NCBI GenBank assembly: GCA_025602915.1
Contig: JAHLJZ010000027.1
Location: forward strand, 186,001 to 250,000
DNA from: Paraphysoderma sedebokerense
Taxonomy: Eukaryota > Blastocladiomycota > Physodermatomycetes > Physodermatales > Physodermataceae
Direction of reading: 5' to 3'
DNA: 64,000 nt
In this document: in pieces, positions 23,386-36,200 of the stretch
Numbering within the stretch: the first letter of the stretch is position 1
Layout of the letters: each line of letters opens with the position of its first letter
Translations under genes and position numbers: made by a program
Notes under the pieces: generated by a model
Seen by the model: only the letters and a program-made list of their open reading frames with translations
Database searches by the model: none
Told to the model about the DNA's origin: nothing

Positions 23386-24404
23386 ATGACGATTTTATTT
23401 GTTTACGGCACGCTGCTATCACCAACTGTATGGTTCAATGTAACGAACGTCCCTTGTTCTAATATTGATTCGATCCATGAGATGCAACTGAAGAATGATG
23501 ACAAGAACAGTTCCAATGCAGTCACGGATACAATCCCAGTCCTTCGGATTCAAGGATTTATAAAGGTGAGATTTTCGAAAGAAACGTATTTCTATATATA
23601 AGATACCCTGGATCTCAACTCATCGATGTATCGATCCTGTTGGCAGGAGTAGATGTATTATTCACAGCATTTTTGTCTTATAGGGGTACTCTCGACGTGC
23701 GCTACAGAATCGGTATTACCCGGGTCTAATACGGACATATAACGAAGACGATGTAACGAATGTTGATGTTATATTTTTGAACGAGAAGGTATTGGAAAAC
23801 CAGTACAAAGGCGTTGATGATGTTGTCAAACGGCTAGATTTATTTGAGGGCTCCGTAAGTATTGAATTTTTGTCATGTACATGTTCTGTTTTGGCGGTTC
23901 GAGTAGGATATAAAACTGATAGCGGAAAGTTAAACGCAAAGCGACTTGAGCAATATAGAATGCTAAATGATGATATCACCGGATTTAATCTTCTATATCA
24001 TCTCCCTCATTAAGATTCACTGATCTTATTCTAAACTTTTCTTTTCATATTCATTACAGGAATACACAAAACACTTAATTCCAGTCAACATACCGCTTCG
24101 CAACTTTTATCAATTAACCCAATCCGAGGACAATCATAATTGCCAAATTCCCCAATTCGTAACCCAAATACTCACTAAACCACACATTACCGTTCCCGAG
24201 TTCACCAAAGAAGAAACGAAGCAAGCCACAGAAACCACAAAAATCACGGCAGAGACCGCTAGTTATTTGACCGTTCCTGCCACAGGCTACATTTGGACTT
24301 ATAGTACCGAAGATGTGCTCCCTTATGACTGGGATTTTCAGGGATTCGTAAAAAATCGGTTAGGAGAAGTTGGGTATGACATTCCAGACGCTCGTGAGAA
24401 TTAG
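23386..24404 (+). CDS. AIG2-like gamma-glutamylcyclotransferase-fold protein
   Basis: Three exons join in frame (23386-23565, 23684-23854, 24060-24404) to give 231 residues. The N-terminus ILFVYGTLLSPTVW is the YGTL substrate-binding signature of the GGCT/AIG2 family. The middle has GYSRRALQNRYYPGLIR and a DVVKRLDLFEGSEY segment, whose LDxFEGxEY pattern holds the catalytic Glu in this fold. The C-terminal TGYIWTYSTEDVLPYDWDF resembles fungal AIG2-like proteins. The family removes gamma-glutamyl groups as 5-oxoproline; the real substrate of fungal members is mostly unknown. A short insertion after the first strand (about residues 20-45) is unusual. Confidence 0.82.
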
Positions 24405-24703
24405 AGCTCAATCAGCACATAGATTGAAGTTGTAGCCAAAATTGTACTTTACTGATATAGAATATTTCGTTATATAAATAATAATTAAGAACAGTACGTA
24501 ATACCAAATTGAAATACATCCAGAACTTCTTCTTCCGTAGTATACCTAAAATCGAACCGCCAAGACAATTTACGAAGAAAACACATAGGTTTAAAGTTCC
24601 CACATTTTGTGCTAATTTTAAAAACGAAAAATAGGCCGAGAAACCAAATACATGAGATCAAAATATATTAACCATGGACAAGAGAAAGAACAAAAATGCA
24701 AAA
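24405..24703. other. Gap between the AIG2-like gene and tRNA-Pro
   Basis: AT-rich, with no gene visible. The right end contains the T-run on the minus strand that ends the tRNA transcript. Confidence 0.35.
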
Positions 24704-24775
24704 GGGCTCAACCGGGGATTGAACCCGGGACCTCTCGCACCCAAAGCGAGAATCATACCGCTAGACCATTGAGCC
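24704..24775 (-). tRNA. tRNA-Pro (anticodon TGG)
   Basis: On the minus strand a 72-nt cloverleaf can be drawn: acceptor arms GGCTCAA and TTGAGCC, an anticodon arm CTCGC/GCGAG with loop TTTGGGT (anticodon TGG, reading CCA), and a T arm with GGTTCAATCCC as B box. The A box is in TAGCGGTATG. There is no intron. A TTTT pol III terminator follows at once. Confidence 0.93.
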
Positions 24776-25253
24776 GATACAATGGACGGTTCAAAACACT
24801 ATCAAGTCGTCATGCACTTTGCAAGGAGACTGGAAACGAATTTGCCGTGAGGAAATAAGTATGACCGTGTAGATGATTCGCGATTTTGCATTTGAATTTT
24901 TCCTAGAGATAAGTTTTCAACTATAACATTGTACTGATTCTCTTTCGAACGGCTTACTGTGAAATGGGCGCATAAGGTTGGCACATCATGAACACAGAAA
25001 AGTGATATATATGGTCTTAAACTTTTCGAACTTGCAAGCCCGATATGACGACCTTTTCACTTTCTATTGCTGCCATTCATCCAATTCACAGAATCTGAAC
25101 GCAAAAGGTTTTTATTACAATAATATAATCACAGCCCAAACAATGCTGAAGCTTTGAATGCAAACCCGCAAATTGAAACATAACAGATAACTTTTTTTTC
25201 TCAAGTTCTAAACCACTACCCAAATCTCGCTCTGTAAACAATGAGTTAAGAAT
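24776..25253. other. Intergenic, tRNA upstream and PMT4 3' side
   Basis: No gene is visible. A short T-run lies near 25190-25200. The right part should be the PMT4 3' UTR. Confidence 0.35.
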
Positions 25254-28200
25254 TTAACCACCATACTGGAAGTCCCATGTATCTATCCATTTTCTGTTCT
25301 TTACTTCCTCTTTCGTTAATCCATTTACGCCATAGGTCATCGGTTCAAACACAAAGAAGCTAGCTATTACCGCTCCAATCAAAACAGCTGTCAATATAGT
25401 GGCACCTAACTTATCTTTCGAAGTTGGGGATGCCGGCATCTGGGAGTTAGGGGGTGGTGACGACAGCGAGGGGAAAAGTGTTTTGAGGATGAAATCATAA
25501 ACTGATCCGAACACTAAAAAGGAGAGGATGGCGGCTGGCAGATAATGATGAAGGAATAAGGACCGACCCATAAGGAAGAACGGAAGATAATGAAGACAGT
25601 ATGAAATGAAAAGAAAACCGGCAGAGTAATGGAGGTGGCGACATGTGGCTACAATAAGGCAATGTGTCAGGTAATTAGAGCCACAGAAGAACTAACACTG
25701 ATGAAAGAAAGGAGAACAATTGATAAATAAGATACCAACCTTCGTCTAACACTCCACTTTCTCTTCTCCTCAAAATGACCTCAAATACCCAACCAACAGC
25801 ATAAACTCCTAAAGCCACCAACGCCATCCACCATCCAACAGGGTTTCCCAGTAAGTAAATTTGCTTATCTTTCGAGTCTTGCCAAAAGCTGATTCCGCGA
25901 ATAACGAAAGGCCACGACTTTGGGGGAGATTGATACGGATGAGGTTTTGTGAGACCGGCGTTATGCGAGAACATGAGTGATTGAAGTTCCACAAATTTTG
26001 CAAGGAAAGAAGGGCGAGCTAGGGTTGATCTGGTAGACGGCGATTTCGGTAAAAGAGCGGTACCTGTATCGCGTGCAAAGTGAGAAGTAATTAAGAAGCG
26101 AACATGGATGTGTTCACAAATCAAATACTATTCAGAGGCGGTATGAAGAACAAGGGAAGCAAATAGATAACAAACGGTTCACGTTCGTGCATTCTTCTAC
26201 GATCCACATATTACTTTTTTCCTTCTTCTTTTTATTTCCGTTCACTTCTTGCTGTCCAAATCCCCAGTCCGGTAACGGATCTTTGTGTGTATAGGCTGCA
26301 ACACCGGTCAAAACATGGACAAGTCTAAAATTGACTCCGAGGGTTTTGAATTCATCTCCTTTTGCACCTCTGTCAAATTCGATTCGAAACCATGTTTCGT
26401 TGACTCGGACGCCAGGTGCAACAGTCGTGAATTCTTGGTTGGTAGGCATCAATGGTGATGCTACATCGTGAGTGAGGAGGAACGTATTTGTTGTGATATG
26501 TTGGAGAACGACTTCGTCTTCATTTTTCACAGGGACATAAGGTGAGTCAGATGACAAAATGGCGAGTTGTTCCTCGGCAGTGGCATTTCGGGGGAATATC
26601 CTCCATAAATTGTTCAGGTCTTTATGCGGATAGGCTGTCACCTGTTGACCTTGAGAAGAGATTCGACCGTCTTCGTAACGGAGCGGGTACTTGTCTTTGT
26701 GAGAGTGAAGGTATCCAGCTGTATCGTAATGCTTAATCGTGATATTGGACCCATAAAAGATAGCTGGATTTCAGTTGTCAGAATAAGTCACATGGTTGCT
26801 AAGATGTACGCAGTGTTTACGACAAACCTTTGGAATCCTCGCTCATTTTGTTTCCTATCAATGTTGCCTGGAACGCGGGACTCATAAAAGCATCGCCGGG
26901 TCCAGTTTTGATCAACACTGCAAAATGAATGTAGAAGTAGGACAGGTAGAGAGCGAACGGTAGCAGTATTAGACAGAGAACACGGGCGGAGAAGTGGCGA
27001 ATGAATTGCCGCTGTTGAGATGACGTAAGTAGAATGATTTCGGTAAGTTGAAAGCAGTAGAAGTAGGGATTATAGCGATGGCACCGACCATAGTAGTTCG
27101 ACTAGGGTGTAGCAAGTACCATAGTTCAACCAATACGCCGACACCGACGGAGGCGACGGTGAACAAACCGACCATTTTCACCCTAAAAGTGAAATTTTCT
27201 TCCGTTAACATTCCACATAAAACATTCGCAAGGTTGGTTAGTGCAAAATTAACATACCCCATTACCAATCCCAATGAAGTACCTGTCAACACAAGCCATT
27301 TCCACCATAATCTCGAAAATGGTCTGAAAGCCAGCAAAATGTGTGCATTACAGTTTCAACAAACCATCAGCTACAAAAATCTAATGAATGAGCTTGTGAA
27401 ATTTGAATATTCACATACCGCTTTCGTTGCTTCGAAAACTTGACATAGCAGTATAATGTAAATGTCATGAACAACATAAGCATAGAGTCAAGGAGAATGA
27501 GACGAGATTGGGCGATTAATGCGTTATCTATGACGGAATGACATAATGACGGGAAAGATAGTGTAATATCAGAATTTGAGTAAGCGTAGAAGATTTTAAA
27601 CCGAATTATTAATACAAAATGAAGTGCCCTCGACCAAGTGCTTAAATGGCAAGCTTTCCACGGCAAACCCAACACAATTCCTCCCGCCCAACTATTTAAA
27701 TCAGCAGCTCTCGTCGGCATTCCGAAAGGCAAGAATCACACTTACCGAAAACAATCAATAGTCCAGCTAAAGCCACTGCCCAGTGACTAAACCCTAATTC
27801 CCTTAAAATCTCCATTCCGAGAGGGGCGACGAGGGCACCGCAAAGCGCCGGCCAAGCTCTTAGTTGAACATAAGGAACTTTGTTTTTAACGTAATCTTCA
27901 CCAATATTTGCGAAATTGTAGTGCCCATCGTAACCGATCAGTATGCCTACGAGAGCGAACAACAAGCGGCCGAGGGGTGGATGAACGTCAAAATAGTAAG
28001 TGCGGCGGATGTAGTAAGAGGCGAATTTGCCAAAGTGGACTTCATCAAACCTGATTGAGGTGGAACAAAAATTGGCCATCAGACATTTTTCGCGGGGAGG
28101 ATCAAAACGATATATCGAAAACTACGTACACAACTTGCGGAGGGAAATGGAGGGCGTAAAATCTAGTTGCGAAAGACAATGAAGTTATGACATAAGTCAA

Positions 28201-28602
28201 GATTTTCCATGACCACGTTCTTTCATTTCCTTTGGAGGGAGCCAAGTGAAGTGGTCGCTTTGATTTCTGTTATTTTATAGTGTTAAAGTTCGACGAGAGA
28301 GAGTCAACATCTCATTGCGCGAATACTCGGGACTTCAACGACATGAAGAAACAGAAGTGTTGCCACACCTTAGTATCTTCACTATCAAGAAGCGGCGTAG
28401 TGTCAGTTTCAGTCTCAGTTTCTTGCTTCCTCTTTCTGACATTGGAATCGTCTATGTCAGGAGTGGCCGAGCTCGTTCCGGTCGACGGGTTCAAGGGCGA
28501 TTTCTTCTTTTTCTTCTTCTGAGAGTTTGAAAGAGATTGGGGATTAGATTCAACTGTCGATTCCGAGACAGAAGAGGTAGATTTCTCTTCTTCTTTCCCC
28601 AT
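25254..28602 (-). CDS. PMT4: Protein O-mannosyltransferase, PMT4/POMT1 type
   Basis: ER membrane enzyme that transfers mannose from dolichol-phosphate-mannose to Ser/Thr of secretory proteins (GT39). Many exons. The start at 28602 begins MGKEEEK, a charged cytosolic tail with a KKKKKK run, spliced to the first membrane helix ([18 protein letters not shown]). Next come the catalytic loop [16 protein letters not shown], with the Asp-Glu pair, and [16 protein letters not shown]. Several membrane helices follow. The lumenal MIR region has [20 protein letters not shown] and [17 protein letters not shown]; the first segment is diagnostic of the PMT4/POMT1 branch. The C-terminus is [11 protein letters not shown], then stop. 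Single PMT gene in the window, with no second PMT beside it. Confidence 0.92.
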
Positions 28603-29203
28603 CGTTTCCAACAAGGACTTCACTCGTTGTAGAATAATATTCAATGGATAAAGCTAAATTCAAACTTAAATTTGTTTGCGGACCTATACAGTAACAGAGA
28701 GGACGGGTAGCACGTGAAAGTCACATGTATGTACCATGATATAATACAATAATTTATGTTTTCATTTGCGCTAAATTTAAAAGTCTTCAAAAGTAGCATC
28801 CATTCATTCGTTGCTTCTCATAGATCTAACAGTATCAGAACAAGGGACATGAGTAACACTGAACCGAACAGCGGTCAGTGGTGATAACAGCGTGCCGTCA
28901 ACTGCAGGCGATATCGTGATGGTACTCATGGTTGTAATTTTTTTCGGCGAGCCTGTTTCTCCACAATTCTTGCGACTAACTTATTACTTTCGATGCAGAT
29001 GTCTCCAAATTATTCCACATGCTTAATGATTGAGCTCCTTCTCTATATATATTTTGCACTTTTCCTGGAGTCTTCCGGGTTCGCAATGTCAGAAAATATT
29101 CTATGGGACTTGGTTTGAGCATTAAAAATTATTTATCCAATGTTGCATCAAGTCTAACGGTGCCATAAATTGCAATTGCCGCCAAATGACATTAGCCTAT
29201 TTC
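28603..29203. other. Intergenic between PMT4 and receptor gene A
   Basis: No gene. It holds the PMT4 promoter, with a CACGTG box at 28711-28716, and the 3' flank of gene A copy 1. This flank is unlike the flank of gene A copy 2, so the duplication stops at the stop codon. Confidence 0.45.
28711..28716. promoter_or_regulatory. CACGTG box upstream of PMT4
   Basis: An E-box core about 110 bp before the PMT4 start codon, followed by a related TCACATG eight bases on. It is one of several CACGTG boxes in promoters of this window. Confidence 0.35.
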
Positions 29204-32200
29204 TCATTTTCCCCTTGGTTTGCTCTTTCGTCTGATCACAAAATACTCATATACAACGGCCCCAATAATGGCAACCAAGTATCCAATCACTACAACTACA
29301 ATGGAAATGCTTAGTAATTTTCGCTCCTTTTCGGTGATGAGAGGCGGGACATGGAACATGATTCCCCCAAGTAATACGATTTTAGAGCAAGCAATTCCAG
29401 CAAGTTCCAAATAATTTAACGATTGATACGCGTAAGGTCGGAAACTCCAATAAAAGACAAAGGAAACATGTAAAATCACCAGCATCGACATGATTTGTGC
29501 TAATAACAGCCTGTGAGAAAATAAATAAAAGCCAGTCAGAATTTGTTCGTCATTAGTGATCTTTGGCGATATGGAAGTGTTGCCTACCTGGTGAAGAACA
29601 TGTTGATCAGAAGCAACGCCAACTTCTGAATTAGCTGAAGCAAAATGCAGAATTGATATCCTTCCCTAAATGTGCTATCCCCACCAAATGTTTTTCTGCA
29701 GAGGTTCCTTATCTTTTGCATTCGAGAGTTTGTCCAATTGGATTGTCCGATGATCAGCAGCTGGGCAAAATAGTATAGAGGGATCCCTATCACATAGAAG
29801 ACGATCCCAAAGCTGGCTATTGGAACATCTTCAGTCCACCAGTCTTGGTAACACTGCAACGATTTGTCAGGATCTGAATGAAACCAGCACGAACCATCAG
29901 TTAGAATGCTAAAGTAATATTCATTTGGAAAACTATATACTGACCTAAGTATATCTTCCCGTCCAACTCTCGCACACAGTCGAATAGCCTGAATAATTCA
30001 ATCAATAATGAGTAAATGTCAATTTCTGCTTAGTTAATCAAAATCAAAACAAGAGTTGACAAACCCCAAGGAATATTTTGCAATACTCAAATAGCTTATT
30101 GAAAGAAGAATGTTAGCCACCTTAATGGCAGTGACAAACACATTATTATCTACATGGTTGGTCGAAGCTTTAAAGTCTGATTGTGTAGCTGGAAGCATTG
30201 TCTGTGACAGCAAATTGGCTCTACTTTTAGTACCCTTCAGATATCTTCTCTCCTGCCACAGATGCAATAACTCAGTCTTCATCTTACCCCAATCAATTGA
30301 AAACACCAATCCACAGAGTGTGACGGCTGCGAATAAGGCACCAGGAAGAGCCAACATTGCTCTCATTTTAAACCGAAACTGAGATAAATCTCCAATGAAG
30401 CATTCCGGAGATGCCAGATCAAGATTCAAATTTAGAACTGACAAAACATCAGTGATGACCTGAAATTCTACCGGCCATGGCAGCTCCAATCCCCTTATCA
30501 CAATGACTGTCTGAACGAAATTCACAAACAGCCCAAATAAACCCAGAGCAGGCCCTCTCTTGGAAATAATGGTTGATAGGTATATCAGGCCTCCCCCTAG
30601 TAAAGCAATAACTGCCGCGATGGCCAGAGTTTCGCCGATACCTAATCTGCAAGGGACACAGTCGGCGTTCAGGCGAAAATATCCGGCGGCACATGTAGCA
30701 CAAATTGGGCCAGTATATCCGACATTGCATGTTTCTGAAGCTCCAATACATGCAGAGGGCTTTAATTCTTGCGTAAGTTCAAAGCATGTAATACCGCCAA
30801 TAGAGAATGAAACAATACTTACTGGAGTGCATTCAAGAAAGAGATCATCCTTCTCTGGAACTTTCCAATAACCATAAGTTGGAATTGGAAGAAAACTTCC
30901 ATTTCGGCTGCGAATAAATTCGATTATGAATATTTACACTGTATCGTAGGACAGTTTTAGAGCGGATACACTACCTACAAATCGCTCCGCTTGGACATGA
31001 CGCGCAAACTGGACCGGTGTTGCCATTGAAAGTATTTAGGTAACGGTTCTTATCACATATAGCGTTCAACCGAACAACACATATTTCGGAGCTGGCATTA
31101 TACTCATCGATGGCTACGAAACTGAAATTTGCATATGGAACACTTTTCCATGAAGGATGTCAGATATATTTCATCCACGATTAGCAGGTGATTCGGTTGA
31201 TGGAGACTTCTTTACCCTGCACCACTTCGATTAGCATTAAAGATAACAGTGCTTCCAATTATGCTATCTCCTGCTCTGTATATTGTCCCGCTGTCTCCAA
31301 ATAAATATCCGCGATGTGGGACGTCGATCAGTTTGAAGGTGATGCTGATTCAGAATCATAGATAAGAAACTCTTATCTGGCGAAAGACCGCAAAATCAAA
31401 CACTCAGTACGTACTTTTGATATTCCACGTCATAGGCAGTTAATTTTATCGTAACAAAATCAATATCGCCGTTGACAAATTCAGGTGACAGATCAATCTG
31501 GCCTACGCAGGAAACCGTAGGTGGGTCATTAACTGGATTGACCTTGATAGTTGCCACACCGAAATTTGATAGGGTCAAACTCTTGTCTGTCAAAAGATAA
31601 GTCAAAGTCTGTTAGAAATTCTTCTGACAGAAAAGGCGGCGGTGAAGCCACTTGGAATAAAGTTTAATCAATCTTACCCCGACATTGTAATGTTACCACC
31701 ACGGCTCCAAAGTAATCTTTAGATGGCGAGAACCAAAATCTTCCTTGAGGATCATCTATTATTTGACCGACATCTCTGCTGTAATCAATCTGGTCTGAGG
31801 TGTATTGATACAATCTATGTTCGGCTGGTGGGACAATTTTAAACTCGGTAATTGCATCGTCGGGGTCAATACCTGTACAGTTCAATGTTAACGAGATAGC
31901 TGTGTCTTCGTCTGTTGCAATTGATATATCATTCGCCACAGGTGGATCGTTAACATTTCTAACTAGATATTTAATAGTGCAAGGTTCCGCTTGGCGGTTG
32001 TCGTATCGAATATGAGACGATGAGCCATCATTGACTGTGAAATTGATCAATACCTCTCCTACATAGTTCCTTGGCGGAACATAATAGAACCCATTCAATG
32101 CAGATACTGCTTGTCTTGGCAGCACTGTTGGACTGTATGTTCGCAAGTAAAGGTCATAGTTTGTGACATTGATTTCCTTTAGCTCACCGCAAGTCATATA

Positions 32201-32886
32201 AGTGAAGGTCAACTGCAGAGTGGAATAATCCGAATCTAGGTCCCAAAATAGATATTTATAATCTCCCATATAAGTATTACTAGTATCTTCCGTTACGAAT
32301 ATGTAACTCACAGGCTGGTCTATGCAGAATGGCGAATCATTAACGCTGAGGATTGTAATAGATACGTTCCCAACTTCCGATTCTAATTAAAGTGTTTGAG
32401 TTAGGAAATGAATTAATTGTAACTACGGCACATTATAAACTGTAAAGTAACATACGCATGCCAGTCGTCGTATCTTGAACTGAAAAGAGGAAACGCAAAT
32501 CTCTTAGAAAAGACATATTTAAATTCATTTCACAAAAATTGTAAACCGTTGAAGCCGAAGCTATCCGTTGTTGCCATTTGGAAATTATTTGCCTTATACA
32601 CCACTCTTCGCAAAGGATCCTCAACTAGTCGTGTCAGCATAACCTTACCCACATTATCAGGAGCGCTGGAATTAAATTGATACAGAAGGCCATTTTGAGG
32701 AAAATTTACGACGGCGAACATACAGTCTGAGATTGAAGCTGACAATGTAATGACCTGAATGTCGTTATCACTCATCGAGAAACTTTGGTTGTAGGCAGTC
32801 AGCGTTATTTGTCCAATTGCGACAGTAATGCATACAGCGATGACAAATGGTCCCAAAAAGGGGTTGCGTCTACTATTCAGCTTCAT
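29204..32886 (-). CDS. Receptor-like gene A, copy 1: cadherin-like ectodomain, multipass C-terminus
   Basis: A large surface protein built from many exons. It starts MKLNSRRNPF with a signal peptide (FVIAVCITVAIGQ). The ectodomain holds cadherin-like repeats of the kind marked by VNDPPVANDISIATDED and VNPVNDPPTVSCVG. A Cys-rich juxtamembrane part follows (CASCPSGAIC; CATCAAGYFRLNADCVPC). The C-terminal half has about eight hydrophobic helices with motifs of a family common in protists and zoosporic fungi: ELPWPVEFQVITDVLSVLNL, NLDLASPECF, then QLIQKLALLLINMFF and SFRPYAYQSLNYLEL. It ends RRKSKPRGK. I see no break in the coding path. No enzyme domain is present. A sensory, adhesion or channel role is plausible but unproven. 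Its end differs from copy 2 in several residues. Confidence 0.75.
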
Positions 32887-33252
32887 TATAAAGTGCTGTG
32901 ATGTATGTTTCGAGAGCTTGTTACTCTGTCTAAATAATGCTGAAAATTACTCGACTGGCGAGGATTCAAATAGCAACAAGACGCGACGAAATTTGAACTG
33001 TGTCAAGAATATCGTTTCAACATGGTTTTATCAAATTGTAAGTACTTCTATGCTTGAATTTTATATTTTGAGATGCAACCTTTACAGAAACTTTATGCGA
33101 CATAATTCTCTCAATTAGCGCTCACTCCCTGCGCTATTGCTTTATTTTGCTGACAGCAACTTATGATACTAGAAAGGAAATTAAACTGAGAGAGTCAAGA
33201 CTTGCAAATTTTATTGCCGAAACGTCAGTTGAGAATTACAATCTAATTTGGT
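32887..33252. promoter_or_regulatory. Divergent promoter region of genes A and B, copy 1
   Basis: The 366 bp between the start codons of genes A and B must serve both. It is identical in copy 2 (41131-41496). No TATA box stands out with confidence. Confidence 0.4.
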
Positions 33253-36200
33253 ATGTTTCGAATTGTGAGTAACATTTTGGATTTTGCCGCAGGTCGAATA
33301 ACGGAGATGGCATTATCGCAAATCCGTCGGTTGTGCGGTAAACATCGCTCTGTACTGAAAAGACAGCAACAATTTCACTTCCATCTCTTACAAATAGCGT
33401 CTTTACTTCTTTTTCTGAGTGTTAAAGTATTGGCTTTCCAGCCACCAATCGCTTATTCTGAATCTCTTACTGTGAATGAGGACTTCGGTGGCTATATAAT
33501 TTATACCTTGCGGGGCTCTGATGCAGACACAGACGAGACCCTAAGTTATGTTATAACGAAACGACCAGCAAAACTGGATTTATATCAATACACTCTTTTA
33601 TCCAATTGGAACTGGAATGCTGAGAGAATAGACGCTTCCAGGCCTGAAAGAAGTCTGGTAAAAGATGCAGGCGCCCGAATCCTTATATTTGCCAAAAACC
33701 AGCCCCGAAATTTGAATGGATTGGATAATTTTACATTTATTGGTACTGGACTAGTTTTTGAATTCCGACTTCTTCTGTAAAATCTCTTGACATACTTTAT
33801 ATTATGCTTTTAGTTGAAGACTCTCGGTTTTTCGTGTCTAACGAAGCGCAAGTCAACATCACAATTACACCAGTTCCAGATCCTCCCAATCTCCCTTCTG
33901 GCTGGCAGGCTGGGCATCAAGAGGATACACCAAAGTGGATGGCGCTATGTTACAATTAGTGTTTTGATGAGGACAACCCGACTGTTCGATATAATTTCAC
34001 TCTTAACAGTCTACCAGAACTTGGGGCGTTCTACGACTTCATTGAAAACGAACTTGTTGAGATTACTGCTTTACCATATGCTGTGCTGTCGCCTAATTCA
34101 AGTATACTCTTTGTGCCAAAACCAGGAATCAATGGAACATCTTATTTGTACATGAATGTATCGACAATTGCTTTTTCTGTACCAGTGAGAATCACCATTG
34201 AACTCCACGGAGTGAACGATCCGCCAGTTGCCGAAAACGTTTACGTCTTCACGAATGAAGATGATCCAACCATAATCACACCAAACTGTTCTGATATCGA
34301 CTCAAACAGTTTTACGTATCGTTTAGTATCATTTCCTGTGCGCCATAGATTCTTTCAATTTTCGAACGACCAGGATGGTACATATGGCTCAGACATTATC
34401 AACCTGATTGATGACCCAGGGAAAATTTTCGCTTGTCGCGGAAAGAAATTTTTTCGGCCAAATATCTCTAAGTTATGAATGCCATGGTTTGTGATCAAAC
34501 TGAAGTAATTATTTTACGAATCGTGACTAATTTATAGCAGATAATGACCGCTCCAACGGCAAAACAAGCAGAGCGAATATTACAATAACAGTGAATCCAG
34601 TCAATGATGCACCTATAGCAACATGCTCTAAAACTGTCATACTGGGGTTTAACTTTTTGAGCGGAAATTATGAGTTCGTTTCCCTCCCAATTTTTGCAGA
34701 AGACATAGACGACGATATGTAGGCGACTTTTTCTACATTTCTTCGGCAACATTGTCTTATCACCCGAATTGACAATCTTTACAATAAGTCTCTATGTTAA
34801 AGTTCTGGACCTCCCACAACGCGGCTTTCTGGCAGATGTAAATGGTATCGAATTAAAGTATGGCGATAAAACGTTCATCAACTCGTTACGATTCTACCAC
34901 AATTCCTCAGGAGGAGGGTAAGTGAGACTGATCTATATTGATTTGTTGGATTTCCAAGGAACATGGAAAATTGCGTTTCACTAGTTACTCATGCATTACT
35001 TTCTCAGATATCCATACGGCAACTTCTCGTATATAGTGACAGATCCCCAAGGCGCCACTACCGAAAAATGCGTAATCACGTTTGAGACCCCTTGTGCGCC
35101 GCTCTACATGAATATATTCAGCAATGGTACTGGAAGTATTTGCGAACCGTGTCCACTTGGTGCGAATTGCAGTGTAATTGGCGACCGTCCCCCAATTGCA
35201 GCAAATGGCTATTGGAAAGTTCCTGGTAGAAATGACTTGTATTTGACATGTGACCCAGTAAGTCGCTAATTTCAATAGTTATATTCAGCCTAACCCAATA
35301 ATGTTGTCTCATAAATATTTCTTGACCATTGTTTTAGCCCAGCAGTTGCTCCGCTTTGTCTGGGGAGACATGCAGAGTCGGCTACCGGGGACTACGTGAG
35401 TGGTGTTGTTCTATTTGAACAATTAATGGATGTGATTTACCCATTGTTAACTTGACCCTATTGTGGATTTTAGGATGCGGAGAATGTGATTATGGATATT
35501 ATCGAAGAAACCAACAGTGCCTCAAGTGTAATGGCGATAATTTCGAGCAATCTGTTGCGCTGACAGTTGCATTCGTTTTCGTTATCATTCTTATCATTCA
35601 CGCTGTTTTATCATTTCAGAACCATTCAAGGTGCCCTGTCTCAATATAATAATGACATTTTATGTATATACAACTGACCGAATTCTTGGCTTTAAGCATT
35701 GGCATGTTCTACATTATTTTGGGTTTTGTTCAGTCCTTGACCGTGGTCGTCGGTGAGATCGACATCGATTGGCCCACCTTGTTCAAGAATATCCTGCAGT
35801 TATTGGCAGTATCCAACATGAAAGAGGAGTACATTATGCCAGAATGCTTATTTGGCGGCATTCTTCACGATTGGTATTATCATAAAATGTGGATTGCTTG
35901 GTTGTTACCAATGCTGCTATGTGCGACGTCGATTCTTGTTATAGTTTTGGAAGTTCTATGGCTGAAGCTGTGGAATTGGTGGAGATTGCGATATTCGTTG
36001 AAAAATGGTATCGCAATCTCCCCACAGACTGTTCATCTGCCACCGCTTGTGAGCTATATTCGCGTTTTCCACGTTGTGCTCTACATATCATACCTGAACT
36101 TCCTTAAGAGCAGCGTAAAGTAATTATTTTGGTTTCTTCTTTGTTACTTTATAATTAACAATGAATTGGCTCTTCTCGCAAACTCATCGTTTGACTTTCT

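Noticed and set aside
28500-28525. Lysine-run/T-rich stretch as a simple repeat or poly(A) insertion
   Set aside because: It is the Lys-rich coding part of the PMT4 N-terminus in frame with the start codon at 28602.
34717-34721. Second apparent stop in gene B after the DIDDDM segment
   Set aside because: The TAG lies inside a GTAGGC donor. Joining to the acceptor AAG at about 34788 keeps frame and homology to gene A, where an intron of the same phase exists.
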